64,000 nt of DNA, from the NCBI RefSeq assembly GCF_015999545.1, contig NZ_CP065546.1, positions 4,372,001 to 4,436,000 of the forward strand, in the 5' to 3' direction. Both the position numbers and the translations under genes were made by a program. The DNA is from Lysinibacillus sp. JNUCC-52 (GTDB lineage: Bacteria > Bacillota > Bacilli > Bacillales_A > Planococcaceae). Positions 44,666 through 53,299 of the stretch are shown here, piece by piece (the first letter of the stretch is position 1; each line of letters starts with the position of its first letter). Below the pieces are notes generated by a model, which saw only the letters and a program-made list of their open reading frames with translations, made no database searches and was not told the origin of the DNA.

Positions 44666-45271
44666 ATGGCTTACGAATTACCACAATTAACTTATGCATA
44701 TGACGCATTAGAACCAAATATCGATGCAAAAACAATGGAAATTCACTATTCGAAACATCACAATACTTATGTAACAAATTTAAACGCAGCAGTAGAAGGT
44801 ACTGAATTTGCTGAAAAAGACATTAACAACTTAATCGCAAACATCGATGCACTTCCTGCTGACAAACAAACTGCAGTTCGTAACAATGGCGGCGGACATG
44901 CTAACCACACACTATTCTGGGAATTAATCGCTCCAGGCGGTTCAAACACTCCAGTTGGTGAAGTAGCAAAAGCAATCGATGCTAAATTTGGTTCTTTCGA
45001 TGCTTTCAAAGAAGAGTTTGCTAAAGCTGCAACAACTCGCTTCGGTTCAGGTTGGGCTTGGTTAATTGTTGATGGTGATTCTGTAGCAGTTACATCTACA
45101 CCAAACCAAGACTCTCCAATTATGGAAGGTAAAACACCAATCCTAGGATTAGATGTTTGGGAGCACGCTTACTACTTAAATTACCAAAACCGTCGTCCAG
45201 ATTACATCAGTGCTTTCTGGAACGTAGTAAACTGGGATGTAGTAGAAGCTAAATTCCAAGCTGCAAAATAA
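44666..45271 (+). CDS. sodA: Superoxide dismutase, Mn/Fe type (probably Mn)
   Basis: A 201-aa cytoplasmic enzyme that dismutates superoxide. Metal ligands H27, H81, D163 and H167 are in the expected places ([26 protein letters not shown]). GGG before HANH and the C-terminal [12 protein letters not shown] are usual for the Mn form. Position between DUF456 and the class B PBP gene equals B. subtilis yqgD (sodA). GGGAGG precedes the ATG, and the terminator at 45330 ends the unit. Confidence 0.96.
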   Translation: MAYELPQLTYAYDALEPNIDAKTMEIHYSKHHNTYVTNLNAAVEGTEFAEKDINNLIANIDALPADKQTAVRNNGGGHANHTLFWELIAPGGSNTPVGEVAKAIDAKFGSFDAFKEEFAKAATTRFGSGWAWLIVDGDSVAVTSTPNQDSPIMEGKTPILGLDVWEHAYYLNYQNRRPDYISAFWNVVNWDVVEAKFQAAK

Positions 45272-45329
45272 TTATGTTTTGGCGAAGCTGACAACAGTGA
45301 AGCAAAACGAATAAAATTAAGTTCAAGTA

Positions 45330-45375
45330 AAGGGCTATGCGAAGGGTGAAAAATCACCTAGGCATAGCCCTTTTT
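45330..45375 (+). terminator. Terminator of sodA
   Basis: AAGGGCTATGC pairs with GCATAGCCCTT, with an inner GGTGA/TCACC stem, followed by TTTTT. Confidence 0.9.
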
Positions 45376-45677
45376 AAATATATTAATCGCACTAAGAAAA
45401 ATACCCCATTTAGTTATCAGATTTAAAAAATCAATAGGCATGGAAGGAAACTTTTCTTGCAAAGTACCGTCAAATAAAATGACGAGCTTGCTAATGGAGT
45501 GAAAGGCAACGGAAAGCGTTTACTTCTAAAGCGTAATCATACGAATAATCCTATTCTATATTTTTTCAATGGTTGTTTGAATGATGAAAAGCAAATTATG
45601 AAATTGATTCAAGTGTATGCTTTTCTGACTCAGCTTCGAATGGTATACTAGGTATCGTGTATTTAAACAGTTATTAG
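45376..45677. other. Intergenic region upstream of pbpA
   Basis: About 300 bp without a gene. A TATACT sequence at about 45644-45650 could be the -10 element for pbpA. No riboswitch or repeat is recognised. Confidence 0.4.
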
Positions 45678-45695
45678 ATGAGGAGGGTAATACAT

Positions 45696-47900
45696 ATGCG
45701 CAAAGCACCGGGAAAAAATCGCGCAGCGAGTGTTAAAGCAAAGCATCACTCTAATTTAACATTTCGTATGAATGTCCTTTTCTTTGCTATATTTATCGTG
45801 TTTTCGATGTTAATTTTTAGGCTTGGTTATATGCAAATAGTAAAAGGGGAAGATTATGTTCGTATTTTAGAACGGACAGAGGAAGTACCTGTTAATACTA
45901 GTGTGCCTAGGGGTAGAATGTATGATCGTTATGGGCGAATTTTAGTTGATAATCAGCCAGAAAATGCAATTACATATACGAAAATGCAGACGACAAAAAC
46001 TGAGGATATGTTAGCAATAGCAGAAAAGCTTGCGCAGCTAATTGATCAGCCGATAGATCGTGTCACATTACGTGATAAATATGATTTTTGGATACTAAAA
46101 AATCATGATGCGGCATACGCAAAAATTTCTGATGCAGAGCAAACGAAAATTAAAACGCAAGAAAATATTACGACAAGTCAAGCAAATGCAGAGATTGATA
46201 AGGTTGTGCGTGAGCGCATTACCGACGAAGAATTAGCACAATTAACAGATGCTGATTTAGAAGTACTAGCCATTTATCGTGAGATGGTATCAGGATATAA
46301 TTTATCGCCACAAATCATTAAAAGTGAAAATGTAACTGCTGATGAATTTGCACGTGTTTCGGAACGTTTAACAGAGTTACCAGGAGTCAACACGACGACA
46401 GACTGGAAGCGTGTCAAGCTATCTTCACTTTCTGTATTAGGACGGACAACAGTTCCAACAAAGGGTATACCGAAAGAGAAGCTAAATTATTATTTAGCAC
46501 GAGATTACTCACGTAATGACCGCGTAGGAGAAAGTTATATTGAAGCGCAATATGAAGAGCTTTTACAAGGGCAAAAAACCGTTGTCAAAAATATTACGAA
46601 TAAAAAAGGGCAAGTTGTCGATACTGTCACAACCTATGAGGGTGAGCCTGGAAAAGATTTAGTATTAACTTTTGATAGCGAGTTACAAGCAGCGAATGAA
46701 AAAATTGTTGAGGAAGAATTGCTTAATTTAAAAGCAATGTCAGGCTCTAGTTTATTAGACCGTGCTTTCTTAGTCATGATGGATCCGAATACTGGTGACA
46801 TTTTATCAATGGTCGGTAAAAAAATCGAAAAAGATTCTGAAACAGGAAAAAATGTCATTGTGGATTATGCGTATGGATCATTCACAACAGCTTATGAGGC
46901 AGGGTCTGTAGTAAAAGCTGCCACTTTGCTGACAGGTTATAAACTAGGGGCAATTACTCCAAGTACAGTTTTAGGAGATGAACCTATCCATTTACTTGGC
47001 ACACCAGTAAAAAAATCGATATTCAACCATGGTGGTTATATTTCAATGGACGGATTAAGCGCACTTGAACAATCTTCCAACGTTTATATGTTTAAAACGG
47101 CAATGCTTATTAATGGCACACCATATAGCTATATGATGCCATTACGATTAAATGATAAGACATTCCCGAATATGCGTAATTCTTATGCACAATTTGGTTT
47201 AGGCGTTAAAACAGGAATCGATTTACCGAATGAATTCAGTGGTGTTGAAGGTCCTTCTGGTCCGACAATGGGTGGTAAAACGCTCGACTTAGCGATAGGT
47301 CAGTATGATACGTATACACCGCTACAACTTGCTCAATACATTTCAACGATAGCAAATGGTGGTTATCGTATTCAGCCTCATGTTGTGAAAGAAGTGCGTG
47401 ATCCATCAAAAGATGGTCAACAACTAGGACAATTAGTGACAGAAGTAGGACCAAGAATTTTAAATCATATCGATAATACAGATGATGAAATTAATTATGT
47501 TAAACAAGGTTTGCGTCGTGTTTATACAGGTACTCGTGGTACAGCGCGTTCAGCATTTGCAAATGCGCCGTATACAGCTGCGGGGAAAACAGGAACAGCC
47601 GAAGTAGTTTACTATGGTCCGTTACGTGAGCGTTATGGAACAAACACTATTAATTTAACGCATGTTGGTTACGCACCATATGAAAATCCTGAAATTGCTT
47701 ATGCTGTAGTGATTCCGTGGGCAACTACTAACCTGAATCAACATTTGTCAAATAACAATACGATTGCAAGACGTGCTTTAGATAAGTACTATGAGCTAAA
47801 AGAAAAGTATGACACTACAAAAGTGACAGATAATAAAGTAGAGCAACCAATTTTACCTGCAATTACAGATGAAAAAATTGGTGAGGATGAACAAGAATAA
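45696..47900 (+). CDS. pbpA: Class B penicillin-binding protein (PBP2A/PbpA type)
   Basis: A 734-aa transpeptidase anchored by one N-terminal helix (24-46). A PBP dimerisation domain follows, with the RGRMYDRYGRIL motif near 77, then the catalytic domain with S404-V-V-K, SSN at 460-462 and KTGT at 631-634, all intact. It cross-links peptidoglycan during elongation. The C-terminal tail (about 690-734) is acidic and polar. ATG 45696 is used; the upstream in-frame ATG AGG AGG is the ribosome site itself. Order sodA-pbpA-pst matches B. subtilis yqgD-yqgF-yqgG. Confidence 0.94.
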   Translation: MRKAPGKNRAASVKAKHHSNLTFRMNVLFFAIFIVFSMLIFRLGYMQIVKGEDYVRILERTEEVPVNTSVPRGRMYDRYGRILVDNQPENAITYTKMQTTKTEDMLAIAEKLAQLIDQPIDRVTLRDKYDFWILKNHDAAYAKISDAEQTKIKTQENITTSQANAEIDKVVRERITDEELAQLTDADLEVLAIYREMVSGYNLSPQIIKSENVTADEFARVSERLTELPGVNTTTDWKRVKLSSLSVLGRTTVPTKGIPKEKLNYYLARDYSRNDRVGESYIEAQYEELLQGQKTVVKNITNKKGQVVDTVTTYEGEPGKDLVLTFDSELQAANEKIVEEELLNLKAMSGSSLLDRAFLVMMDPNTGDILSMVGKKIEKDSETGKNVIVDYAYGSFTTAYEAGSVVKAATLLTGYKLGAITPSTVLGDEPIHLLGTPVKKSIFNHGGYISMDGLSALEQSSNVYMFKTAMLINGTPYSYMMPLRLNDKTFPNMRNSYAQFGLGVKTGIDLPNEFSGVEGPSGPTMGGKTLDLAIGQYDTYTPLQLAQYISTIANGGYRIQPHVVKEVRDPSKDGQQLGQLVTEVGPRILNHIDNTDDEINYVKQGLRRVYTGTRGTARSAFANAPYTAAGKTGTAEVVYYGPLRERYGTNTINLTHVGYAPYENPEIAYAVVIPWATTNLNQHLSNNNTIARRALDKYYELKEKYDTTKVTDNKVEQPILPAITDEKIGEDEQE

Positions 47901-47901
47901 A

Positions 47902-47940
47902 AAAACCGCTAGCGCATGTTAAATGCCTAGCGGTTTTATT
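47902..47940 (+). terminator. Terminator of pbpA
   Basis: AAAACCGCTAG (47902-47912) pairs with CTAGCGGTTTT (47927-47937), with inner GCAT/ATGC, and continues TTATTTT. Confidence 0.9.
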
Positions 47941-47968
47941 TTGTTTATAGTCAAAGCGTTTGGATTTC

Positions 47969-48063
47969 TATCGGCGATTCTGTCTAGGTAAGCGGCGATT
48001 CTTGGGCATTTATCGGCGATTTCTACATATCTATCGGCGATTACTAGACCCCTATCGGCGATT
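47969..48063. repeat. Five-unit TATCGGCGATT array with exact 21-bp spacing
   Basis: Eleven-base motif TATCGGCGATT at 47969, 48011, 48032 and 48053, and a variant AAGCGGCGATT at 47990. All starts are exactly 21 bp apart, i.e. two helical turns, while the 10-bp spacers differ in sequence. It ends at the stop of a small minus-strand gene and lies between pbpA and pstS. Confidence 0.9.
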
Positions 48064-48065
48064 TA

Positions 48066-48260
48066 CTAGACAGAAAGTTGTTGAATTGCTAATTCAAACT
48101 GTTGCTTCGGTTTTTTTCCATACAGCTCTATATTATTAAAGAAATAAGATGACATCATAAAATCAATAGCCTCCTGTAAAGACAACTCTCGATGGTCCAT
48201 GATAAGTGTTAAATATGTTTTAAAGTAATCGGCATTTTGTACTTTTGCATGATTAATCAC
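48066..48260 (-). CDS. 64-aa uncharacterised protein
   Basis: Not recognised. A short, soluble helical protein (NADYFKTYLTLIMDHRELSLQEAIDFMMSSYFF, then KKPKQQFELAIQQL). The GTG start at 48260 is preceded by AGAGGAG at good spacing. It is convergent with pbpA and divergent from pstS, so its 5' leader overlaps the Pst control region. The 21-bp repeat array begins just past its stop codon. The frame has good codon composition and is probably real. Confidence 0.55.
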   Translation of the reverse strand: MINHAKVQNADYFKTYLTLIMDHRELSLQEAIDFMMSSYFFNNIELYGKKPKQQFELAIQQLSV

Positions 48261-48355
48261 AAAGTCAAACTCCTCTTATAGTATTTCTTGACACAAATGT
48301 TTATTATAGCATGTTCCCGAAAGGAAGCAAGTATTAAAGCGATTGTAAATGCTTC

Positions 48356-48402
48356 TTTACAATCGTTTACAAACCATTACATTCCTTTACGTGTCTTTTA
48401 CG
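48356..48402 (+). promoter_or_regulatory. PhoP-box array upstream of pstS
   Basis: Five hexamers, TTTACA (48356), TTTACA (48366), ATTACA (48376), TTTACG (48386) and TTTTAC (48396), recur every 10 bp. Bacillus PhoP~P binds tandem TT(A/T/C)ACA repeats on one face of the helix, so these predict phosphate-starvation induction of the pst operon. Confidence 0.82.
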
Positions 48403-48492
48403 AACGATTTATACGAATTCAACAATAAGTCATTATAGTAAAGATTGTAAGGCAAACAACAAATAAAAAAGTTAGTGACGGAGGCAAATGAG

Positions 48493-49470
48493 ATGAAAAA
48501 GTGGAAGTACTTAACGATGACAGCGGTAATGGGTTCAGCATTAATGCTAGGTGCATGTAGTGGAGACAACTCAGCGCAAAATGGTAACAATGCAGAAACG
48601 AATGCACCAGCGAACTCAGGACAAGAAGCTGCTGACGAAAAACTGCAAGGTTCAGTTGCTGGAGATGGTTCATCAACAGTGGCACCAATCATTGAAGCAG
48701 TTGTTGAAGAGTATGCAGGTGCACAACCGGATGTCAAAGTATCGGTAGGTGTTTCTGGTACTGGTGGCGGCTTTGAAAAATTCATCGCAGGTGAAACAGA
48801 CTTTTCAAATGCATCTCGTTTTATAAAAACTGAAGAGAAAGAAAAACTAGAGCAAGCAGGAATTGCTTACACTGAGTTAGCTTTAGCATATGATGGTTTA
48901 TCTATAGTGGTGAACCCTGAAAACGATTGGGCAAAGGATTTAACGATAGATCAATTAAAGAAAATTTGGACTGAAGATGGCACAGAGAAAAAATGGTCAG
49001 ATATCGATCCATCTTGGCCAGCAGAGAAAATCGTATTCTATTCACCAGGTACTGACTCTGGTACGTATGACTACTTTGATGAAGTAGTTTTAGATGGTGC
49101 TGATCTAGTAAGTGCTGCAACATTATCAGAGGATGATAATATGCTAGTCCAAGGTGTTGCTGGAGACAAAAACGCAATTGGCTTCTTCGGTTTCGCTTAC
49201 TACCTAGAAAATAAAGATAAATTAAACATTGTGAAAGTAAATGGTATTGAACCAACACATGACACAATTGAAGCAGGCGAATATACGCCACTTTCACGTC
49301 CATTATTCACATATGTGAAGAACAGTGCTATTAAAGATAATGCTGCAGCATATGATTTCATCAAATTCACACTTGAAAATGCAGGGGATATGGCAGAGGC
49401 TGTAGGTTATGTTAGTCTACCTGACGAAAAATATGCTGAAGGCTTAAAAACTTTAGAAGGTTTAAAATAA
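48493..49470 (+). CDS. pstS: Phosphate-binding lipoprotein of the Pst ABC transporter
   Basis: A 325-aa extracytoplasmic solute-binding lipoprotein. Signal peptide with lipobox LGAC (Cys21), a low-complexity Asn/Ala/Gly linker, then the PBP-like domain. Phosphate-binding loops are visible: GDGSSTVAP near 58, GTGGGFEKFIAGETDFSNASR near 87, and SPGTDSGTYDYF near 183. It captures inorganic phosphate for PstCAB. ATG 48493 is chosen for GGAGG eight bases upstream. It is first gene of the pstSCAB-phoU operon under the Pho boxes. Confidence 0.96.
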   Translation: MKKWKYLTMTAVMGSALMLGACSGDNSAQNGNNAETNAPANSGQEAADEKLQGSVAGDGSSTVAPIIEAVVEEYAGAQPDVKVSVGVSGTGGGFEKFIAGETDFSNASRFIKTEEKEKLEQAGIAYTELALAYDGLSIVVNPENDWAKDLTIDQLKKIWTEDGTEKKWSDIDPSWPAEKIVFYSPGTDSGTYDYFDEVVLDGADLVSAATLSEDDNMLVQGVAGDKNAIGFFGFAYYLENKDKLNIVKVNGIEPTHDTIEAGEYTPLSRPLFTYVKNSAIKDNAAAYDFIKFTLENAGDMAEAVGYVSLPDEKYAEGLKTLEGLK

Positions 49471-49534
49471 GCAGACATGCATAGAGGGAAAGAGATGTAT
49501 ACTCTTTCCCTTGCTTAATGGAAAGGAGTACCCA

Positions 49535-50482
49535 ATGGTTTCTCATAAAGAAAATAAGACATCATCTGTGCAACAATTAATTGCAAATTCGCGCAATCAA
49601 AAAACTAAGAAAATAGTGGAAAAAGCCATGCCAGCTTTATTATTTTCTGCAGCGCTTATCTCGATTTTGACGACATTTGGCATTGTTTTCACCCTTATTT
49701 TTGAAACGTTTGAGTTCTTTAAACGTGTTTCGATTACGGATTTTCTATTTGGTACACAGTGGCTACCGTTTTCTGGGAAGGAGCCTTTATTTGGGATATT
49801 ACCACTTATCGCAGGGACACTGAAAGTTACATTCATTGCAGTTGCCGTAGCTGTACCATTTGGGATTGCTTCAGCAATATATTTGAGTGAATATGCAAGC
49901 GAAAAAATAAGACGTACGGTTAAACCGATATTAGAAGTGCTAGCAGGTGTGCCAACAATTGTCTATGGTTTCTTTGCATTGACGTTTGTCACGCCTTTGC
50001 TACAAGAAATCATCCCGCAACTTAAGCTGTTTAATGCACTTAGTCCAGGGATTGTAGTGGGCATAATGATTTTGCCAATGATTACTTCACTATCTGAGGA
50101 TGCGATGTCATCTGTACCTAACAGTATGCGTGAAGGGGCTTTAGCCCTAGGTGCAACGAAGTTTGAAGTTGCTATAAAAGTAGTGTTACCAGCAGCTTTA
50201 TCGGGGATTATAGCATCAGTAGTACTCGCTATTTCCCGGGCAATAGGGGAGACGATGATTGTATCACTTGCTGGTGGATCAACTCCGAAATTTAATCTTG
50301 ATGTTACAGATTCCATCCAAACAATGACAGCCTATATTGTACAAGTATCAACAGGTGATGCAGGCTATGGCACGACAATTTATTACTCGATTTATTCAGT
50401 TGGATTCACTTTATTTATCTTTACTTTAATGATGAATCTACTTGCTCATTATATTTCGAAACGCTTCAGGGAGGTTTACTAG
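49535..50482 (+). CDS. pstC: Phosphate ABC transporter permease PstC
   Basis: A 315-aa permease with six main helices and a cytoplasmic N-terminal extension. The family EAA-type loop appears as REGALALGATKFEVAIKVVLPAALSGI near 205. It pairs with PstA to form the phosphate channel. ATG 49535 follows AAAGGAG. It begins 64 bp after pstS, and the ribosome site of pstA overlaps its end, so coupling is likely. Confidence 0.95.
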   Translation: MVSHKENKTSSVQQLIANSRNQKTKKIVEKAMPALLFSAALISILTTFGIVFTLIFETFEFFKRVSITDFLFGTQWLPFSGKEPLFGILPLIAGTLKVTFIAVAVAVPFGIASAIYLSEYASEKIRRTVKPILEVLAGVPTIVYGFFALTFVTPLLQEIIPQLKLFNALSPGIVVGIMILPMITSLSEDAMSSVPNSMREGALALGATKFEVAIKVVLPAALSGIIASVVLAISRAIGETMIVSLAGGSTPKFNLDVTDSIQTMTAYIVQVSTGDAGYGTTIYYSIYSVGFTLFIFTLMMNLLAHYISKRFREVY

Positions 50483-50483
50483 C

Positions 50484-51362
50484 ATGCGCTATATCGATGA
50501 TACAGTCGTCAAGAAACGTATGACAAAGCGTATTACATTCAATAAAGTGTGGAAGTTCTTATTTTTCTTGGCAACTACATTTGCTCTTGTGATGCTAGCT
50601 ATTTTGCTCTACCGTATAGTGACGCAAGGAATAGGCTATTTAAACTTTGATTTTTTAACAAACTTTGCTTCTCGTTTCGCGAATAAGGCGGGCATTAAAG
50701 CAGCATTAGTTGGCTCGCTCTGGTTGATGGCGGTTGTAGCTCCAGTATCAATCATTCTAGGTGTAGGAACAGCAATTTATTTAGAAGAATATGCAAAGAA
50801 AAATAAACTAAACGATTTTATTCGTATGAATATCTCAAACTTAGCAGGTGTACCTTCCATTGTTTTTGGTTTACTTGGCTTAACAATTTTTGTTCGTATG
50901 ATGGGACTTGGAAAAAGTATTTTAGCTGCAGGTTTAACAATGAGTTTGTTAATTTTACCTGTAATTATCGTGGCAGCACAGGAAGCAATTCGTGCAGTAC
51001 CGAATGAACAACGAGAAGCATCTTACGGTATGGGTGCGACAAAATGGCAAACAATTTTACGTGTCGTATTGCCAGCAGCTATACCAGGAATTTTAACAGG
51101 TAGTATTTTAGCGTTATCTCGTGCGATTGGTGAAACAGCTCCATTAGTAGTAATTGGGATTCCTGTAATTCTACAGTTTTTACCTAATGATCTATTAAGT
51201 CAGTTTACTGCATTACCAATGCAAATTTACGATTGGGCAAAACGTCCGCAAGAGGCATTTCAATATGTAGCAGCAGCGGGAATTTTAGTGCTGATGATTA
51301 TGCTGTTATTAATGAATTCCATTGCCATCTTTATTCGAAATAAATTCCAAAAACGTTATTAA
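50484..51362 (+). CDS. pstA: Phosphate ABC transporter permease PstA
   Basis: A 292-aa permease with six helices. The conserved loop reads EQREASYGMGATKWQTILRVVLPAAIPGI near 185, and the family segment NLAGVPSIVFGLLGL lies near 130. It forms the translocation channel with PstC. ATG 50484 begins one base after the pstC stop, and GGGAGG sits inside the end of pstC. Followed by pstB after 12 bp. Confidence 0.95.
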   Translation: MRYIDDTVVKKRMTKRITFNKVWKFLFFLATTFALVMLAILLYRIVTQGIGYLNFDFLTNFASRFANKAGIKAALVGSLWLMAVVAPVSIILGVGTAIYLEEYAKKNKLNDFIRMNISNLAGVPSIVFGLLGLTIFVRMMGLGKSILAAGLTMSLLILPVIIVAAQEAIRAVPNEQREASYGMGATKWQTILRVVLPAAIPGILTGSILALSRAIGETAPLVVIGIPVILQFLPNDLLSQFTALPMQIYDWAKRPQEAFQYVAAAGILVLMIMLLLMNSIAIFIRNKFQKRY

Positions 51363-51374
51363 TGAGGTGACCGT

Positions 51375-52208
51375 ATGATACTAGATTATAAAGAGGAAAA
51401 AACAGTTGTTAAATCGATTAATATAAATGTAAAGCCTAGCGCTGAAGTTGCGAAAAAAGTAGTTTATGATACGCATAACTTAAATTTATGGTACGGAGAT
51501 CATCATGGTTTAAAAGATATCAATTTAAGTATTTATGAAAATGAGGTAACAGCAATTATTGGCCCATCAGGTTGCGGGAAGTCAACTTATTTAAAAACGT
51601 TGAATAGAATGGTAGAGCTTGTACCATCTGTCCGTACTTCTGGCGAAATTTTGTATCGTGAGCGAAATATTTTAGATAAAAGCTATACGGTAGAGGAATT
51701 GCGTACTCGCGTAGGAATGGTTTTCCAAAAGCCTAACCCCTTCCCAAAATCGATCTATGATAATATTGCTTATGGCCCTCGTATCCATGGTATAAAAAAC
51801 AAAAAGATACTTGATGAAATTGTTGAGAAGTCTTTGCGTGGTGCAGCGATTTGGGATGAAGTAAAAGATCGTTTAAATCAAAATGCCTACGGTTTATCAG
51901 GTGGACAGCAACAGCGTATTTGTATCGCGCGCTGTTTAGCGATAGAGCCAGATGTTATTTTAATGGATGAGCCGACATCTGCACTTGATCCGATTTCTAC
52001 ATTAAAGGTAGAAGAGCTTGTTCAAGAGCTTAAAAAAGATTATTCAATCATTATCGTTACCCATAACATGCAACAAGCGGCTCGGATTTCAGACCGTACA
52101 GCATTTTTCCTTAGCGGCGAAGTCATTGAATATGACAAAACAGATGTCATTTTCCAAACACCAGCTGATCAACGTACAGAAGATTATATTTCAGGACGCT
52201 TCGGCTAA
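51375..52208 (+). CDS. pstB: Phosphate ABC transporter ATP-binding protein PstB
   Basis: A 277-aa ATPase with a short N-terminal extension of about 25 residues before the usual domain. Walker [10 protein letters not shown] is at 63-71, signature LSGGQQQR near 178, and Walker [13 protein letters not shown] near 200. The unusual GCGKS P-loop is the PstB hallmark. It powers phosphate uptake through PstCA. B. subtilis has two pstB genes in this operon; only one is seen here. AATGAGGTG precedes the start. Confidence 0.96.
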   Translation: MILDYKEEKTVVKSININVKPSAEVAKKVVYDTHNLNLWYGDHHGLKDINLSIYENEVTAIIGPSGCGKSTYLKTLNRMVELVPSVRTSGEILYRERNILDKSYTVEELRTRVGMVFQKPNPFPKSIYDNIAYGPRIHGIKNKKILDEIVEKSLRGAAIWDEVKDRLNQNAYGLSGGQQQRICIARCLAIEPDVILMDEPTSALDPISTLKVEELVQELKKDYSIIIVTHNMQQAARISDRTAFFLSGEVIEYDKTDVIFQTPADQRTEDYISGRFG

Positions 52209-52226
52209 GCATAGGGGGAACGGTAG

Positions 52227-52886
52227 ATGGCAGTACGTGAACGCTTTGAGCAAGAGCTTAAAGAAATACAAGAACAATTTGTAGAAATTGCAACAAGTAG
52301 TATTAATGCGTTAAAAACTTCATTTGAAGCATTACAAGAGCAAAATTTAGAGAAATCGTTAAAAATTTTAGAAGATGATTTAATTATTAATCGTCTAGAA
52401 GAAGAAATTAATGATCGAGTTATTTTGATGATTGCTAAGCAACAGCCCGTTGCGACAGATTTACGTCGTCTTATGGTGCTTGTAAAAGCGGCATCAGATA
52501 TGGAAAGAGTGGGCGATTATGCGGTAAATATCGCTAAAGAGACAATACGTATTGGCAAGGAGCCACTAGTCTTTCCAACAACCAATTTACAAACAATGTG
52601 TAATAAAACAGTAGAAATGCTAGAGAGTATTATTATAGCATTTAAGGACGAAGATACAGTTCGAGCAAAAGAAATTGCTGAGTTGGACGATTACGTAGAT
52701 GATCTATACGGAGCGACCGTTACATTATTGCTTCGTGCAGGAGCAGAAAACCCAGCGCATATTTCGCAAATAACACATTTAACGTTTGTTTGTCGCTATC
52801 TTGAACGCTCAGCAGATCATGCAACCAATATTGCTGAACATTTATTTTACTTAATTAAAGGTAAACATTATGAATTGAATAATTAA
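52227..52886 (+). CDS. phoU: PhoU, phosphate transport/regulatory protein
   Basis: A 219-aa all-helical protein of two PhoU repeats, with the metal-binding signatures DMERVGDYAVNIAK near 90 and YLERSADHATNIAEHL near 192. It links the Pst transporter to Pho signalling and limits phosphate uptake. The start at ATG 52227 follows GGGGGAACGG. It is the last gene of pstSCAB-phoU, and a terminator lies 30 bp downstream. A phoU in this place is typical of many Firmicutes, while B. subtilis itself lacks it here. Confidence 0.95.
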   Translation: MAVRERFEQELKEIQEQFVEIATSSINALKTSFEALQEQNLEKSLKILEDDLIINRLEEEINDRVILMIAKQQPVATDLRRLMVLVKAASDMERVGDYAVNIAKETIRIGKEPLVFPTTNLQTMCNKTVEMLESIIIAFKDEDTVRAKEIAELDDYVDDLYGATVTLLLRAGAENPAHISQITHLTFVCRYLERSADHATNIAEHLFYLIKGKHYELNN

Positions 52887-52915
52887 AAGATGGCTGCAAA
52901 TTGTGGTCCTATAGA

Positions 52916-52958
52916 TTATAGCAAACTCGAAAGACTTCGAATTTGCTATAGTCTTTTT
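52916..52958 (+). terminator. Terminator of the pst-phoU operon
   Basis: TATAGCAAA-TCGAA pairs with TTCGA-TTTGCTATA, followed by GTCTTTTTT. Confidence 0.9.
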
Positions 52959-53152
52959 TGTTTGAGTGCCTGTCACTCTTATGTTGTTCGGTAGATGTAA
53001 GAGGAGCCTTTGCTAACACCTGAAAATTTTCGTCATGAATCAAATTGTTTGAGTGCCTGTCACTCTTATGTTGTTCGGTAGATGTAAGAGGAGCCGTTAC
53101 TAACACCTGAATTTTCGTCATAAATCAAATTGTTTGAGTGCCTGTCACTCTT
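52959..53152. repeat. Tandem 85-87-bp repeat, two full copies plus a third start
   Basis: Units begin TTTGAGTGCCTGTCACTC at 52961, 53048 and 53133 (periods 87 and 85). Full units include ATGTTGTTCGGTAGATGTAAGAGGAGCC and AACACCTGAA-TTTTCGTCAT. The unit head is the GTGCCTGTCAC motif with inverted AAATTGTTTG before it. Frames through it are not genes. Downstream to 53299 only a promoter region is seen. Confidence 0.9.
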
Positions 53153-53299
53153 GGTGGTTTTTTGCATTAAATAATGGAATTGCAACATTGCACTATAGGG
53201 ATGCGTCAAATACTGGAGTGTTATTGTATTGTCAAAAAAATAATTTGGTTATACTATAGACATTATCCAAAAAAATAGGTGCGTAGGAGGTGCTGCTGC

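Noticed and set aside
47969-48063. CRISPR array
   Set aside because: Motif units are 11 bp with 10-bp spacers; CRISPR needs repeats and spacers of roughly 25-40 bp, and no cas gene is present.
52909-53121. 70-codon minus-strand frame in the tandem repeat
   Set aside because: Its protein is the translated repeat (twice the same 25 residues) and it runs through the phoU terminator.
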